DNA of 41,180 nt, from the NCBI RefSeq assembly GCF_001434055.1, contig NZ_AZCZ01000022.1, forward strand, positions 1-41,180. The letters are read 5' to 3'. Under the pieces are notes generated by a model. That model had not been told where the DNA came from. It did not search any database and was given only the letters and a program-made list of their open reading frames with translations. Positions 8,333 to 16,811 of this stretch are shown here, piece by piece. Both the position numbers and the translations under genes were made by a program. Each line of letters starts with the position of its first letter. The first letter of the stretch is position 1. The stretch comes from Levilactobacillus parabrevis ATCC 53295 (lineage in GTDB: Bacteria; Bacillota; Bacilli; Lactobacillales; Lactobacillaceae).

Positions 8333-9934
8333 TTAGTCGCTAATTGCATCGCCAGCGGCAGCTTCCACCGGCAAGCCACCTTGATACTTTTCGATGAACT
8401 TCTGGTATCCAGCAACCCCATCAGGTTCTGGACTCAAAGTCATGGATTCTGGGTTCGTGAACACTTCTTTATCCAAGAAGTCTTCCAATGATTCATCGGT
8501 ATCGCGCTTAGCATATACAGCTAAGACCGCCATCCCCCATGGACCACCTTCGCCGGCAGTACTCATAACAGTGATTGGCACGTTCAACGCATTGGCCAAA
8601 ACTTGTTGACCAATAACAGGTGTCCGGAATAAACCACCTTGGGCAATCATAACATCAGTATGAACATGTTCTTGATTGATCAAGATGTCCATCCCAATCT
8701 TCAATGGTGCAAAGGCAGCATACAACTGAGTTTGCATGAAGTTTGGTAAGCTAAACTTGCTGTTTGGTGTCCGGACGAATAATGGACGACCAGCCTTGAT
8801 CTTGGTGATGTTTTCACCTGATTGATAGCTGTAGTTGACCAATCCACCAGCATCTGGGTCTGCCTTAGCTGCTTCTAAGAAGAGCGTTTCGTACAGACGG
8901 TCTGGCTTCAATTCAACACCCAAACGGGCAGCAAATTCGTTGAAGACACTAGCCCAAGCATTAATATCTGAAGAACAGTTGTTAATGTGGACCATGGCAA
9001 CTGGTGAGCCATCTGGGGTCATCACGATATCAATATCGCGGTAAACCTTAGTCAATGGCTTGTCCAAGACGTTCATGGAGAAGGATGAAGTCCCAACGGA
9101 GATATTCCCAGTCCGCTTCCGCACACTGTTCGTACCAACCATCCCGGTACCAGCATCCCCTTCAGGTGGTGCCATCACACTACCGGCTTCCAAGTTGCCA
9201 TTTGCATCCAGGAGACTAGCCCCTTCAGCGGTCAAGTGACCGGCAACCTTACCAGCTGGTAAGATATCAGGCAAGATGTCTTCGATGTCCCAAGGGTATT
9301 GCTTAACGTTGTCGAGGTTGCTGAATTTCTCCAACATCTTCTTGTCGTAAGAACCCGTCTTGTCATCGATTGGGAAGACACCAGAAGCATCCCCAACACC
9401 TAAGACCTTTTCGCCAGATAATTTCCAAGTTACGTAGCCGGCTAAACTGGTAATGAAGTTCACGTTGCGAACGTGGTCTTCACCATTCAGGATAGCTTGG
9501 TACAGATGGGCAATACTCCAACGTTGTGGAATATTGAAATCGAACAACTTGGTCAATTCATCAGCGGATTGTTCCGTGATGTTGTTCCGCCAAGTCCGGA
9601 ATGGTACCAACAATTTGCCACTCTTATCGAAGGCCAAGTAACCATGCATCATGGCACTGACCCCAACGGCACTGATCTTAGTCAAAGCACTGTGGTACTT
9701 GCTTTGTACATCGGCTGCCATTTGCGTGTAGCTTTGTTGAATCCCAGTCCAAACTTCGTCGATAGGATATGTCCAGACACCGTCTTCAAAGCGGTTTTCC
9801 CAAACATAACTGCCTGAGGCGATAGTATTGAAGTCATCAGTGACCAATACCGCTTTAATCCGGGTTGAACCTAACTCAATCCCTAAGGAAACCTCACCGG
9901 CTTCGATAGCGCGAGTCGTTTCAACTAAGTTCAT
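8333..9934 (-). CDS. araB: L-ribulokinase (FGGY family)
   Basis: Phosphorylates L-ribulose at O5 using ATP; 533 residues, cytosolic. The N-terminal actin-like ATPase segment GIELGSTRIKAVL and the later PPEGDAGTGMVGTNSV and GEGGPWGMA phosphate-binding stretches fit FGGY kinases. The order transporter, kinase, epimerase, isomerase supports ribulokinase rather than xylulokinase. It starts 36 bp after the symporter gene, with GGGAGG upstream of the ATG at 9932-9934, so it is co-transcribed with it. Confidence 0.95.
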   Translation of the reverse strand: MNLVETTRAIEAGEVSLGIELGSTRIKAVLVTDDFNTIASGSYVWENRFEDGVWTYPIDEVWTGIQQSYTQMAADVQSKYHSALTKISAVGVSAMMHGYLAFDKSGKLLVPFRTWRNNITEQSADELTKLFDFNIPQRWSIAHLYQAILNGEDHVRNVNFITSLAGYVTWKLSGEKVLGVGDASGVFPIDDKTGSYDKKMLEKFSNLDNVKQYPWDIEDILPDILPAGKVAGHLTAEGASLLDANGNLEAGSVMAPPEGDAGTGMVGTNSVRKRTGNISVGTSSFSMNVLDKPLTKVYRDIDIVMTPDGSPVAMVHINNCSSDINAWASVFNEFAARLGVELKPDRLYETLFLEAAKADPDAGGLVNYSYQSGENITKIKAGRPLFVRTPNSKFSLPNFMQTQLYAAFAPLKIGMDILINQEHVHTDVMIAQGGLFRTPVIGQQVLANALNVPITVMSTAGEGGPWGMAVLAVYAKRDTDESLEDFLDKEVFTNPESMTLSPEPDGVAGYQKFIEKYQGGLPVEAAAGDAISD

Positions 9935-9970
9935 TTAACTTACCTCCCAATAATTTTAAATCGAGAATTA

Positions 9971-11374
9971 CTAGTCGTTGTTCGTAGCTTCTTTACTCTT
10001 ACCATGGTTAGTCCCACGAGCTTCGATTTCTTCAAGTGAGTGACCACGAGTTTCTGGAACACAGAAACGAATGAACAGAACACCGAATACACAGATGACA
10101 CCGAAGACAGCGAACACAGCTTCTTGTGACATTGCAGCAGTCATAATAGGGAAGATCAAACCAACAGCCCATGAACCGATCCAGTTAAATGATGAAGCTA
10201 AACCAGATGCACGGCCCCGAACAGCTAATGGGAAGATTTCACCAACGAGGACCCAGGTAAGTGGTGCCCAAGTGAATGAGTAGAATGCAACGTAGATTGA
10301 CAAGAAGACAACGATCATCATTGGACTTGCGTTAGGAACTAACTTGTTGATGATAGCTGGTAACAGGAATGACAGAGCCATAACCGTACCACCCATAGTC
10401 AACAACGTCCGACGATTGAACTTTTCAGCAATCACGATGTAGAGTAATGAACCAAGAACTAACAGAACACCTTGAATGATTGGCCACATCAGAGCAGAAC
10501 TTGCGGCGTTACCAGTTGCCTTTTCAACGATCAGTGGAATGTAGTAGAAGATCGCGTTGGCACCTTGGAATTGCTGGAAGGCAGCGACCCCAACACCGGC
10601 GATAACTAAGTAACGGTACTTGCCGTTAAATAACGTAGCCCATGAGGTCTTTTCTAAGTTACTTTCTTCAGTTTCAGCAGTCTTTTGAATGGATTCAACT
10701 TCTGGTTCAATATCTTCTGGCTTACGTACGTATGAAAGAACGGTACGTGCTTCGTCGAGTTTACCAGTCTTGATTAAGAAACGTGGTGATTCTGGCAATT
10801 TCAGAACCCCGAAGAAGAGGATGAAGGCAGGCACTGAAGCCAAGCCTAACATTAAACGCCATGATAAGTTACCAGGTAAGTCTTTTAAGACGAAGTCAAC
10901 AACGTAAGAAATCAACATCCCAGAAACAATCATGGTCTGGTTGATCCCGGAAAGGCTACCACGCAAACGCGCTGGTGCCATTTCTGACATGTAAGCTGGG
11001 ACTAAGGCTGAGGCAGCACCAACGGCTAACCCCAAGAAGATCCGCATCCCAATTAAGTAGTAAGTCCCACCGTTAGGAGAGAACCCACAAAGGATTGACC
11101 CAATGGCGAAGATTAAGGATGACATCAGAATCATCCGACGACGACCTAACTTATCGGCAAGTTGACCAGCAATTGCGGCACCGAAGATGGCACCGAACAT
11201 AACTGATGAAGTAACCCAACCGATTAATGACGCGTTAGTCAATGCCCAGTCGGTCTTCAAGAATGGTAAGGCACCGGTCATAACACCAATATCATAACCG
11301 AACAGAATTCCACCGAACGATCCAAAGAAGAATATGAATTTACTTGAAACTTTCTTTTCCGCTTTCGCTTCCAA
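9971..11374 (-). CDS. araT: L-arabinose/H+ symporter (MFS sugar porter)
   Basis: Proton-coupled pentose importer of 467 residues, 12 predicted membrane helices. Signatures seen: FGGILFGYDIGVMTGAL in helix 1, DKLGRRRM between helices 2 and 3, LPESPRFL mid-protein, and VPETRGHSLEEIE at the C-terminus. It is nearly collinear with the product of 3418-4827. It is the first gene of the operon, reading directly into araB. The ATG at 11372-11374 has AGGAGG upstream. Two AraR operators and cre sites precede it. Arabinose as substrate is inferred from the operon; xylose is possible too. Confidence 0.93.
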   Translation of the reverse strand: MEAKAEKKVSSKFIFFFGSFGGILFGYDIGVMTGALPFLKTDWALTNASLIGWVTSSVMFGAIFGAAIAGQLADKLGRRRMILMSSLIFAIGSILCGFSPNGGTYYLIGMRIFLGLAVGAASALVPAYMSEMAPARLRGSLSGINQTMIVSGMLISYVVDFVLKDLPGNLSWRLMLGLASVPAFILFFGVLKLPESPRFLIKTGKLDEARTVLSYVRKPEDIEPEVESIQKTAETEESNLEKTSWATLFNGKYRYLVIAGVGVAAFQQFQGANAIFYYIPLIVEKATGNAASSALMWPIIQGVLLVLGSLLYIVIAEKFNRRTLLTMGGTVMALSFLLPAIINKLVPNASPMMIVVFLSIYVAFYSFTWAPLTWVLVGEIFPLAVRGRASGLASSFNWIGSWAVGLIFPIMTAAMSQEAVFAVFGVICVFGVLFIRFCVPETRGHSLEEIEARGTNHGKSKEATNND

Positions 11375-11524
11375 ATTTCGTTCCTCCTAAGTTTAAAGGG
11401 GTCAAAGATAAAAAACTAAATAATGGCTTCTCCCGCTTAACTATTGATAGAAATGAAGCAGTTCCACCTGACGTTAATCACCCTTTCAAACTGGCCGGCC
11501 AGCCCGAAAATTCCGGTTAACTTT

Positions 11525-11538
11525 GTGAAGCGTTTTCA
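11525..11538. promoter_or_regulatory. cre site downstream of the ara operon promoter
   Basis: The site matches 11 of 14 positions of the CcpA consensus, including the core AAGCGTTTTCA. It occupies the same position relative to the -10 box as the site at 4953-4966. Confidence 0.6.
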
Positions 11539-11553
11539 TTTCTGAACAAACTT

Positions 11554-11608
11554 AGTGTATTATATTTATACGCATAAATCAACACCTATTTTTTATATGC
11601 GGATTAAT
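11554..11608 (-). promoter_or_regulatory. ara operon promoter with two AraR operators
   Basis: On the minus strand -35 TTGATT (11577-11582) and -10 TACACT (11554-11559) are 17 bp apart; TATAAT overlaps just upstream of the -10. The palindrome ATTTATACGCATAAAT (11564-11579) fills the spacer, so bound AraR would exclude RNA polymerase. A weaker second copy (11593-11608) is centred 29 bp upstream. The leader to araT is about 170 nt. Confidence 0.8.
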
Positions 11609-11659
11609 ATTCCGTGAAAACCCTTGCTATAACACGGGTTTGCGCATTTTTATTTTTTT

Positions 11660-11673
11660 TGAAAGCGTTTCCG
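11660..11673. promoter_or_regulatory. Upstream cre site of the ara operon
   Basis: TGAAAGCGTTTCCG matches 13 of 14 positions of the CcpA consensus, about 80 bp upstream of the -35 box. Confidence 0.65.
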
Positions 11674-11912
11674 AATCGCGGTAAGTTAAGCCTTTTACTT
11701 CGACCGAACCCTTTCAATCAATTCGCGGTACAGACCAGTTTATTGGGAAATGTTTTTTTTAATCGGACAAGTTCCGTCTCCACATTTCCGATCCATTCAG
11801 TTGGTTGGTTAGTTATCGGGCGATTGCCACAATCCCCACAATTGGGTGCCCACTCCCCCTCAGTTGGTCGATTAACCCCACGTGCAAGTTCATTGATTGA
11901 CAGCGGCACAAC
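11674..11912. other. Intergenic stretch between araR and the ara promoter
   Basis: No gene or site is supported here. Open frames on both strands have neither ribosome sites nor protein-like composition. Confidence 0.5.
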
Positions 11913-11945
11913 CAAAAAGGCTCACGGAAGTTTTCCGTAAGCCTT
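11913..11945 (-). terminator. Terminator of araR
   Basis: AAGGCTcACGGAA pairs with TTCCGTaAGCCTT across a short loop, 13 bp stem with one mismatch, and the minus strand continues with five T residues. Confidence 0.88.
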
Positions 11946-12014
11946 CAAAGTTATCTGTTTTGAGTTGTCATAGCGCCAATCACTGAGGTTGGTCCAAAAT
12001 TCATCCTAACCTAT

Positions 12015-13100
12015 CTAGTCCACGTGCTTCGGTGCCGCCGTGGATTGTCGAACAATTAAGTCGGGTTCATAGGTGATCGATTGCACCGGCTGCTTATTCA
12101 ACAACTGGAGCATCATCCGCCCTGCATCTTCCCCCATGACATCCTTCACGTGATTGAGCGTGGTCAGTCCAGGACTCATGTACTGCGACATCTGATAGTT
12201 ATCGAAGCCCACGATTGAAATGTCCTGTGGTACCCGCAGTCCCCGCGATTTAACGTAGGACATGACCGGGATAGCCAGTTGGTCATTATAACAGGCAATC
12301 GCAGTTGGTCGATCAGTACTATCTATATAAGAGGCCACCCGGCTAGTGATCCGTTCAAAGTCATCGCCGGACTGGTACATAATCAGATTGCTCTTATAGG
12401 AAATATCCGGATGCTCTTGGTAGGCCTGAACGAACCCATTCATCCGGTTAACCCCCTGGATATCATCAACTTGAAAGATGCCCAGAATGCTCTCGTGGCC
12501 CATGCCCAACAAATATTCCACGAGTTTCTTTTCAGTCTTAGCGTCCGCCGTATTGACGTACGGAAAGTCCAGCTGTGGATAAGCCGCGTTAATGAAGAGC
12601 ACGGGAATCTGGTCATCCTTAATTTCCTGGTATAAATCCATATTGGGATTGGGCAAGGCACTCTGGGTCGGTTCGATGATTAGCCCGGCAACCTTGCTAT
12701 TAAGCATGTTGATCAAGTGTTTACGCTCACGGTCATGGTTATTCCGCGTATTTCCCAGCAACATTGAATAGCCACTATCGGAAATAACCTCATCTAGTCC
12801 GTAAATGATCCGTGGGAAGATGTAGTCGGCAATGTGGGTAGTAATGACACCAATCATCTTACTGTCGTTCTCGGTCGTCCAGTCCTTGTGCCAGTCCTGA
12901 ACGAACATGCCGCCACCTTGAATCCGGTAGATGAAATGTTCGGTCTCTAAATCCCCCACGGCACGACGAATCGTGTACCGAGAAACCTTAAACTGTTCCA
13001 TCAGTTCTGTTTCAGTTGGTAATTTTTCATCGATCGGATACTTCCCGGAAAGAATTGCTTCCTTCAGAGAGTCCTTGACTCTTTGGTATTTATTTTCCAT
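12015..13100 (-). CDS. araR: Arabinose operon repressor AraR
   Basis: Transcriptional repressor of arabinose use, 361 residues, about the length of Bacillus AraR. The N-terminal GntR-type winged helix (about 1-70) contains LPTETELMEQFKVSRYTIRRAV. The rest is a LacI/periplasmic-binding-type sensor domain (IGVITTHIADYIFPRIIYGL; later SIVGFDNYQMSQYMSPGLTT) that should bind L-arabinose. The ATG at 13098-13100 is chosen because GGGAG lies just upstream; the frame is open further. It is a single gene, with its own terminator and an AraR-like operator (13274-13289) upstream, which suggests autoregulation. Confidence 0.94.
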   Translation of the reverse strand: MENKYQRVKDSLKEAILSGKYPIDEKLPTETELMEQFKVSRYTIRRAVGDLETEHFIYRIQGGGMFVQDWHKDWTTENDSKMIGVITTHIADYIFPRIIYGLDEVISDSGYSMLLGNTRNNHDRERKHLINMLNSKVAGLIIEPTQSALPNPNMDLYQEIKDDQIPVLFINAAYPQLDFPYVNTADAKTEKKLVEYLLGMGHESILGIFQVDDIQGVNRMNGFVQAYQEHPDISYKSNLIMYQSGDDFERITSRVASYIDSTDRPTAIACYNDQLAIPVMSYVKSRGLRVPQDISIVGFDNYQMSQYMSPGLTTLNHVKDVMGEDAGRMMLQLLNKQPVQSITYEPDLIVRQSTAAPKHVD

Positions 13101-13273
13101 AGTTACTCTCCCATAGTTCGTATCCATGCCGGACGGTAGTGGCTCATGGTAACGTTTTTTACATTTTGCGCAAACACCACCAGCCGCCATGCAACGGCCC
13201 CAAATTTGTTCGCAATTTGTTTGATTAACACTAGCATAGCAAATTTCCCACTAAACCGCCAACTTTAGGTAGT

Positions 13274-13289
13274 TTTTATGCGGATAAAT
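13274..13289. promoter_or_regulatory. AraR operator upstream of araR
   Basis: TTTTATGCGGATAAAT fits the operator form found at the symporter promoters. It abuts the stop codon of the second acetyltransferase gene and lies upstream of a plausible araR promoter (TTGGCG, 18 bp, TATGCT). Confidence 0.6.
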
Positions 13290-13880
13290 CTACTTTTTCT
13301 CTGGAATCACGTTGCCTTCAGCGTCCAGATGCTTCACGATTCGTGCAGGATTACCGGCAATGACGACGTTGTCTCCAAATGATTTGGTGACGACCGCGCC
13401 CCCACCAACGATAACATTATTGCCAATCGTCACGCCCGGCACAATCACGGCATTCCCACCGATCCAGCAGTTATTGCCGATGGTGACAGGCTTCCCGTAA
13501 CCCAACCAGGACGTCCGCGCCTCCAAGTTGTATGGATGGCCGGCCGTATAAATTTGAACTTTTGGTGCCAATAACACGTTATTGCCAATATTGATCTCAC
13601 AAGTATCCAGCAAAATACAGTCAAAGTTGGCAAAGAAGTTATCCCCAACGTGAATATTGTAGCCGTAGTCGCAAGCAAATCTAGGTCGAATCTCAACATT
13701 CTTCCCAACCGATCCAAATAACTTCGTCACCAACGCCGTGACGCGATCCTTCTCACGGAAGGGAATCGTATCTAATTCTTCATATAAATCGCGGGCAGCA
13801 AAACGATCCGCAACCAGCTTTTCATCGTTGACATCATAGAGTTCCTCGTCCATCATTTTTTGAAATTCAGTTTTTGCCAT
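13290..13880 (-). CDS. Sugar O-acetyltransferase, second copy
   Basis: Maltose/galactoside acetyltransferase family, 196 residues, paralogue of 5240-5803. The N-terminal MAC domain (EFQKMMDEELYDVNDEKL) is followed by hexapeptide repeats and GNPARIVKHLD. The catalytic His lies in IYTAGHPYN. The ATG at 13878-13880 has AAGGA upstream. An AraR operator and a cre site precede it, so it appears to belong to the arabinose regulon. Acetylation of surplus sugars is the likely role by analogy with LacA; the true acceptor is unknown. Confidence 0.9.
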   Translation of the reverse strand: MAKTEFQKMMDEELYDVNDEKLVADRFAARDLYEELDTIPFREKDRVTALVTKLFGSVGKNVEIRPRFACDYGYNIHVGDNFFANFDCILLDTCEINIGNNVLLAPKVQIYTAGHPYNLEARTSWLGYGKPVTIGNNCWIGGNAVIVPGVTIGNNVIVGGGAVVTKSFGDNVVIAGNPARIVKHLDAEGNVIPEKK

Positions 13881-13915
13881 CAGTGGTCAGTCCTTCACAG
13901 TAATTTATGAGAATA

Positions 13916-13944
13916 ATAGTAGCACACTGTGTAAGCGATTACAA
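13916..13944 (-). promoter_or_regulatory. Promoter of the second acetyltransferase with overlapping cre
   Basis: On the minus strand -35 TTGTAA (13939-13944) and -10 TACTAT (13916-13921) are 17 bp apart. TGTAAGCGATTACA (13930-13943), matching 13 of 14 cre positions, covers the -35 and part of the spacer, which would give direct CcpA repression. Confidence 0.75.
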
Positions 13945-13976
13945 TGTATTCATTCGCCAATTTGGAGCAATTTTAT

Positions 13977-13992
13977 ATTCATCCGGATAAAT
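13977..13992. promoter_or_regulatory. AraR operator upstream of the second acetyltransferase
   Basis: ATTCATCCGGATAAAT fits the shared palindrome, 33 bp upstream of the -35 box. Confidence 0.65.
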
Positions 13993-14001
13993 AATTAACT
14001 T

Positions 14002-14034
14002 AAAAAAGCGGCAATCCGGGAAAGATTGGCCGCC
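14002..14034 (-). terminator. Terminator of the UvrA-like gene
   Basis: GCGGC-AATC pairs with GATTG-GCCGC (one bulged base) and the minus strand continues with six T residues, 21 bp after the stop. Confidence 0.85.
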
Positions 14035-14054
14035 TAAATTTATTTGATTTATTT

Positions 14055-16298
14055 TTAAAGGTACTGTCCCGTTACCGAACGTGGGATCATCCGTACGCCA
14101 GCCACTGGTCCGGCATACAAGACTTCACCCCCATTAGTCCCACCATCCGGACCAATATCGATCAGCCAATCGGCACTGCGCATAACATCTAGGTTATGTT
14201 CAATCACAATTACTGTGTTTCCTTTGTCCACTAAATCATTGATGATTCGGACAATTGTTACAATGTCCGAAGGATGCAGCCCCGTCGTCGGTTCATCGAG
14301 GATGTAAATGTTTCCTCGCTTATTTAATTCCTTCGCAATTTTAAGTCGTTGTCCCTCGCCTCCGGACAACGTACTCAATGGTTGTCCCAATGCCAAGTAT
14401 GCCAGTCCCACGGTCAAAACGTTTTTGAGCTTAGCAACGACCTTAGTCCCCGCAAAGAAAGCCGTGGCCTCCTCCACCGTCATCGCCATAATCTCTTCAA
14501 TATTCTTTCCCTTGAACTGGTATGTCAGTACTTGAGGGTCAAATCGTCCACCGTGACACAGTGAACACGTGACCGTGGCGTTTTCCATAAAGGACAAATT
14601 CAGCTCCACGACCCCCTTACCGCCACATTGCGGACACGCACCCTTCGAATTAGCACTGAACAGGCTTTCGCTGACGCCATTTTCCGCTGCCAACAATTTA
14701 CGAATGTCATTAAGGACACCCATGTAAGTAGCCGGATTGGAACGACTGTTCGCATGTAGCGCCCGTTGGTCAATCCGAATGGCCTCGGGATGTTCCTTGG
14801 CAAAGACCTGCTCAACCAGGGTACTCTTGCCAGAACCCGCCACCCCCGTCACCACCGTGAATAGCCCGACTGGGATTTTCAAAATAGCATCCTTAAGGTT
14901 ATGCCGACGGCTCGGTTCACTCGTGATAAACTTTTCCGGCAACCTTGGCGCATCCTTGATGGCTAAGTGCCGATTCAAGTATTTTGCCGTTAACGTCTCG
15001 GACTTTAACAGCTCTGGATACGTGCCAGTAAAAGTAATCTGTCCACCATGAATACCGGCACGCGGGCCAACATCGACCACGTAGTCCGCCACCTGAATCA
15101 CATCCGGATCATGCTCAACCACTAGAACCGTGTTGCCCTTCTGGCGCAGCTTGATCAGGAGGTCGTTGAGGCGATGAACGTCTCTAGGATGCAAGCCCGT
15201 GCTGGGTTCATCCAAAATATACAGCAGGTTCGTCAGGCTATTAGCCAGATACTTGACCGTCTTGACCCGCTGCGACTCGCCACCAGAAAGCGTCGTCGTC
15301 TCCCGCGTCAGGCTGAGATAGTCGAGACCCACGTCGATCAATCCCTCGACCCGTTCCTGAATGCTGTCAATTAAGTTCGACATCCGGGTATCACTAAATT
15401 CGGCCAGGGTCGTCCGCAAATCCGTTAGCTGCATGGCGGTCAAGTCATAGAGATTATAGCCATTGATCTTCACGGCTAAAGCTTCAGGATTGAACCGCGT
15501 TCCGTGACAATCTGGGCAAGGACTCATGGTCGCAAATTTCTCAATTTTCTTCCGGGCGCCCTCGCTGATCCCTTTGCCGACCTTCAAGTTCTGCCGGTAA
15601 AACAGTCGTTCCAAGCCTTCAAATTTCACATTAAAGACTGAATCCTTATAATTAACCCGCACTGACTGTTCCCCATTTAAGAGTTGCGCTAGCTTTTCGG
15701 GTGAAAATTCCTTAACCGGTTGATCCAAATCAAACCAGCCGGTCGCCACCAACGTTTGAAACAAAAAGGTCTGTGGCCCATAACCGGGCAATAAGATGGC
15801 ACCATCGTTGAGCGACTTCTCTGGATCTAGAATCGCATCGCGTTTGACCACGTAGGTCTTCCCAATCCCCTCACAGGTTGGACACATACCGGCCGGATCA
15901 TTGAAGGAAAAGGCATTGCTGGCCGTCCCATAATGTGGCGTGCCGAATCGTGAGAATAAGATTCGCAACAAGGGACTAATATCGCTGACCGTTCCTAGGG
16001 TTGAACGCGCATTTCCGCCCAGCGGCTTTTGATCGATCACAATGGCAGTCGAGAGGTTCCGTACCTCATCGACATCTGGTCGCCGATAATTCGGCAGAAA
16101 GGTTCGCGTAAAACTATCATATGTACTATTCAACTGACGTCCAGCCTCTTGCGCAATTGTATCGAAGACGATAGAAGACTTACCGGAACCAGAGACCCCA
16201 GTGAAGACGGTCAGGCGATTCTTAGGAATCTTGAGGCTAATATTTTTCAGGTTATTCTCACGGTCATTCACAATCTCAATGAAATCTGGATCAGACAT
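14055..16298 (-). CDS. UvrA-like excinuclease/drug-resistance ATPase
   Basis: Protein of 747 residues with two ABC ATPase modules of the UvrA type. Walker A GVSGSGKS is at 34-41 and a second GVAGSGKS lies mid-protein. Both modules carry LSGGE signatures (LSGGESQRVK, LSGGEGQRLK) and DEPSTGLHP/DEPTTGLHP Walker B segments. Zinc-binding CxxC pairs are seen (CPTCEGIG, CPDCHG, CPQCGG, CSLCHGG). True UvrA is about 940 residues, so this shorter form is the UvrA2/DrrC class, linked elsewhere to resistance to DNA-intercalating drugs. The ATG at 16296-16298 has GAGGAGGG upstream. It is monocistronic, with a long structured upstream region (16409-16571). Confidence 0.9.
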   Translation of the reverse strand: MSDPDFIEIVNDRENNLKNISLKIPKNRLTVFTGVSGSGKSSIVFDTIAQEAGRQLNSTYDSFTRTFLPNYRRPDVDEVRNLSTAIVIDQKPLGGNARSTLGTVSDISPLLRILFSRFGTPHYGTASNAFSFNDPAGMCPTCEGIGKTYVVKRDAILDPEKSLNDGAILLPGYGPQTFLFQTLVATGWFDLDQPVKEFSPEKLAQLLNGEQSVRVNYKDSVFNVKFEGLERLFYRQNLKVGKGISEGARKKIEKFATMSPCPDCHGTRFNPEALAVKINGYNLYDLTAMQLTDLRTTLAEFSDTRMSNLIDSIQERVEGLIDVGLDYLSLTRETTTLSGGESQRVKTVKYLANSLTNLLYILDEPSTGLHPRDVHRLNDLLIKLRQKGNTVLVVEHDPDVIQVADYVVDVGPRAGIHGGQITFTGTYPELLKSETLTAKYLNRHLAIKDAPRLPEKFITSEPSRRHNLKDAILKIPVGLFTVVTGVAGSGKSTLVEQVFAKEHPEAIRIDQRALHANSRSNPATYMGVLNDIRKLLAAENGVSESLFSANSKGACPQCGGKGVVELNLSFMENATVTCSLCHGGRFDPQVLTYQFKGKNIEEIMAMTVEEATAFFAGTKVVAKLKNVLTVGLAYLALGQPLSTLSGGEGQRLKIAKELNKRGNIYILDEPTTGLHPSDIVTIVRIINDLVDKGNTVIVIEHNLDVMRSADWLIDIGPDGGTNGGEVLYAGPVAGVRMIPRSVTGQYL

Positions 16299-16408
16299 GG
16301 CAGAACCCTCCTCTGCTAGACTTGAGCAACACAGCGCCTTTAAGAGTACCATAACCCCCTGAACGACCCAAGCATATAGACTCGCAAATTCTGGGCTAGA
16401 ATCGTCGT

Positions 16409-16571
16409 CCACGGCTGCCGTGAGTTCCGCCGCTGTGAGGAACGGTAAAACCCAAAAAGCGGTCTTTTACCTCGACTTGAAACCTCGCCCAAACCGCGAG
16501 TTTCCAAGGTCGTCCCATGGCGTAAACACGGGGAGAAACAATCGCCCGTGCTAACGCCATCGCCACGGCTG
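16409..16571 (-). other. Multi-hairpin element upstream of the UvrA-like gene
   Basis: The minus strand can fold into successive stems: ATGGCGT..CACGGG with CCCGTG..ACGCCAT (16517-16560), CGAC-CTTG-AAA-CTCG with its partner (16473-16513), GGTAAAA with TTTTACC (16444-16471), and CACGGC-A-GCCGTG (16410-16422). The 9-mer CCACGGCTG occurs at both ends (16409-16417 and 16563-16571). It may be an mRNA leader, a small RNA, or a dispersed intergenic repeat. A 54-codon frame (16396-16560) crosses it without a ribosome site. I do not recognise a known riboswitch class. The rest of 16299-16811 holds only the recQ terminator. Confidence 0.55.
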
Positions 16572-16704
16572 GCTACACCTCTGACCTCCTCCAGCTAAGC
16601 TAGTTCTAGCCCAAACATTATTTCAATCGACGCACTTTCCTCATCTTCACACGACACCTATCATCCAACATCAGTACCTAAGACGCCAGAGAACCTGCAG
16701 ATAT

Positions 16705-16732
16705 TAAAAAAGTGGCGTTCATCGCGTCACTT
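16705..16732 (-). terminator. Terminator of recQ
   Basis: AAGTGGCG pairs imperfectly with CGTCACTT and the minus strand continues with six T residues, 80 bp after the recQ stop. Confidence 0.75.
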
Positions 16733-16811
16733 CGAAATCATTTATTTATCATCATAGACTAGGAGCCACATTGACTAAAGTCATCAAACGTATTCAACCG
16801 TGCACGACACG

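Noticed and set aside
11614-11940. 108-codon plus-strand frame between araR and the ara promoter
   Set aside because: No ribosome site, low-complexity composition, and it crosses the araR terminator and an operator/cre region.
16396-16560. 54-codon frame in the multi-hairpin element as a leader peptide or gene
   Set aside because: No ribosome site at a usable distance, and its sequence is fixed by the inverted repeats.
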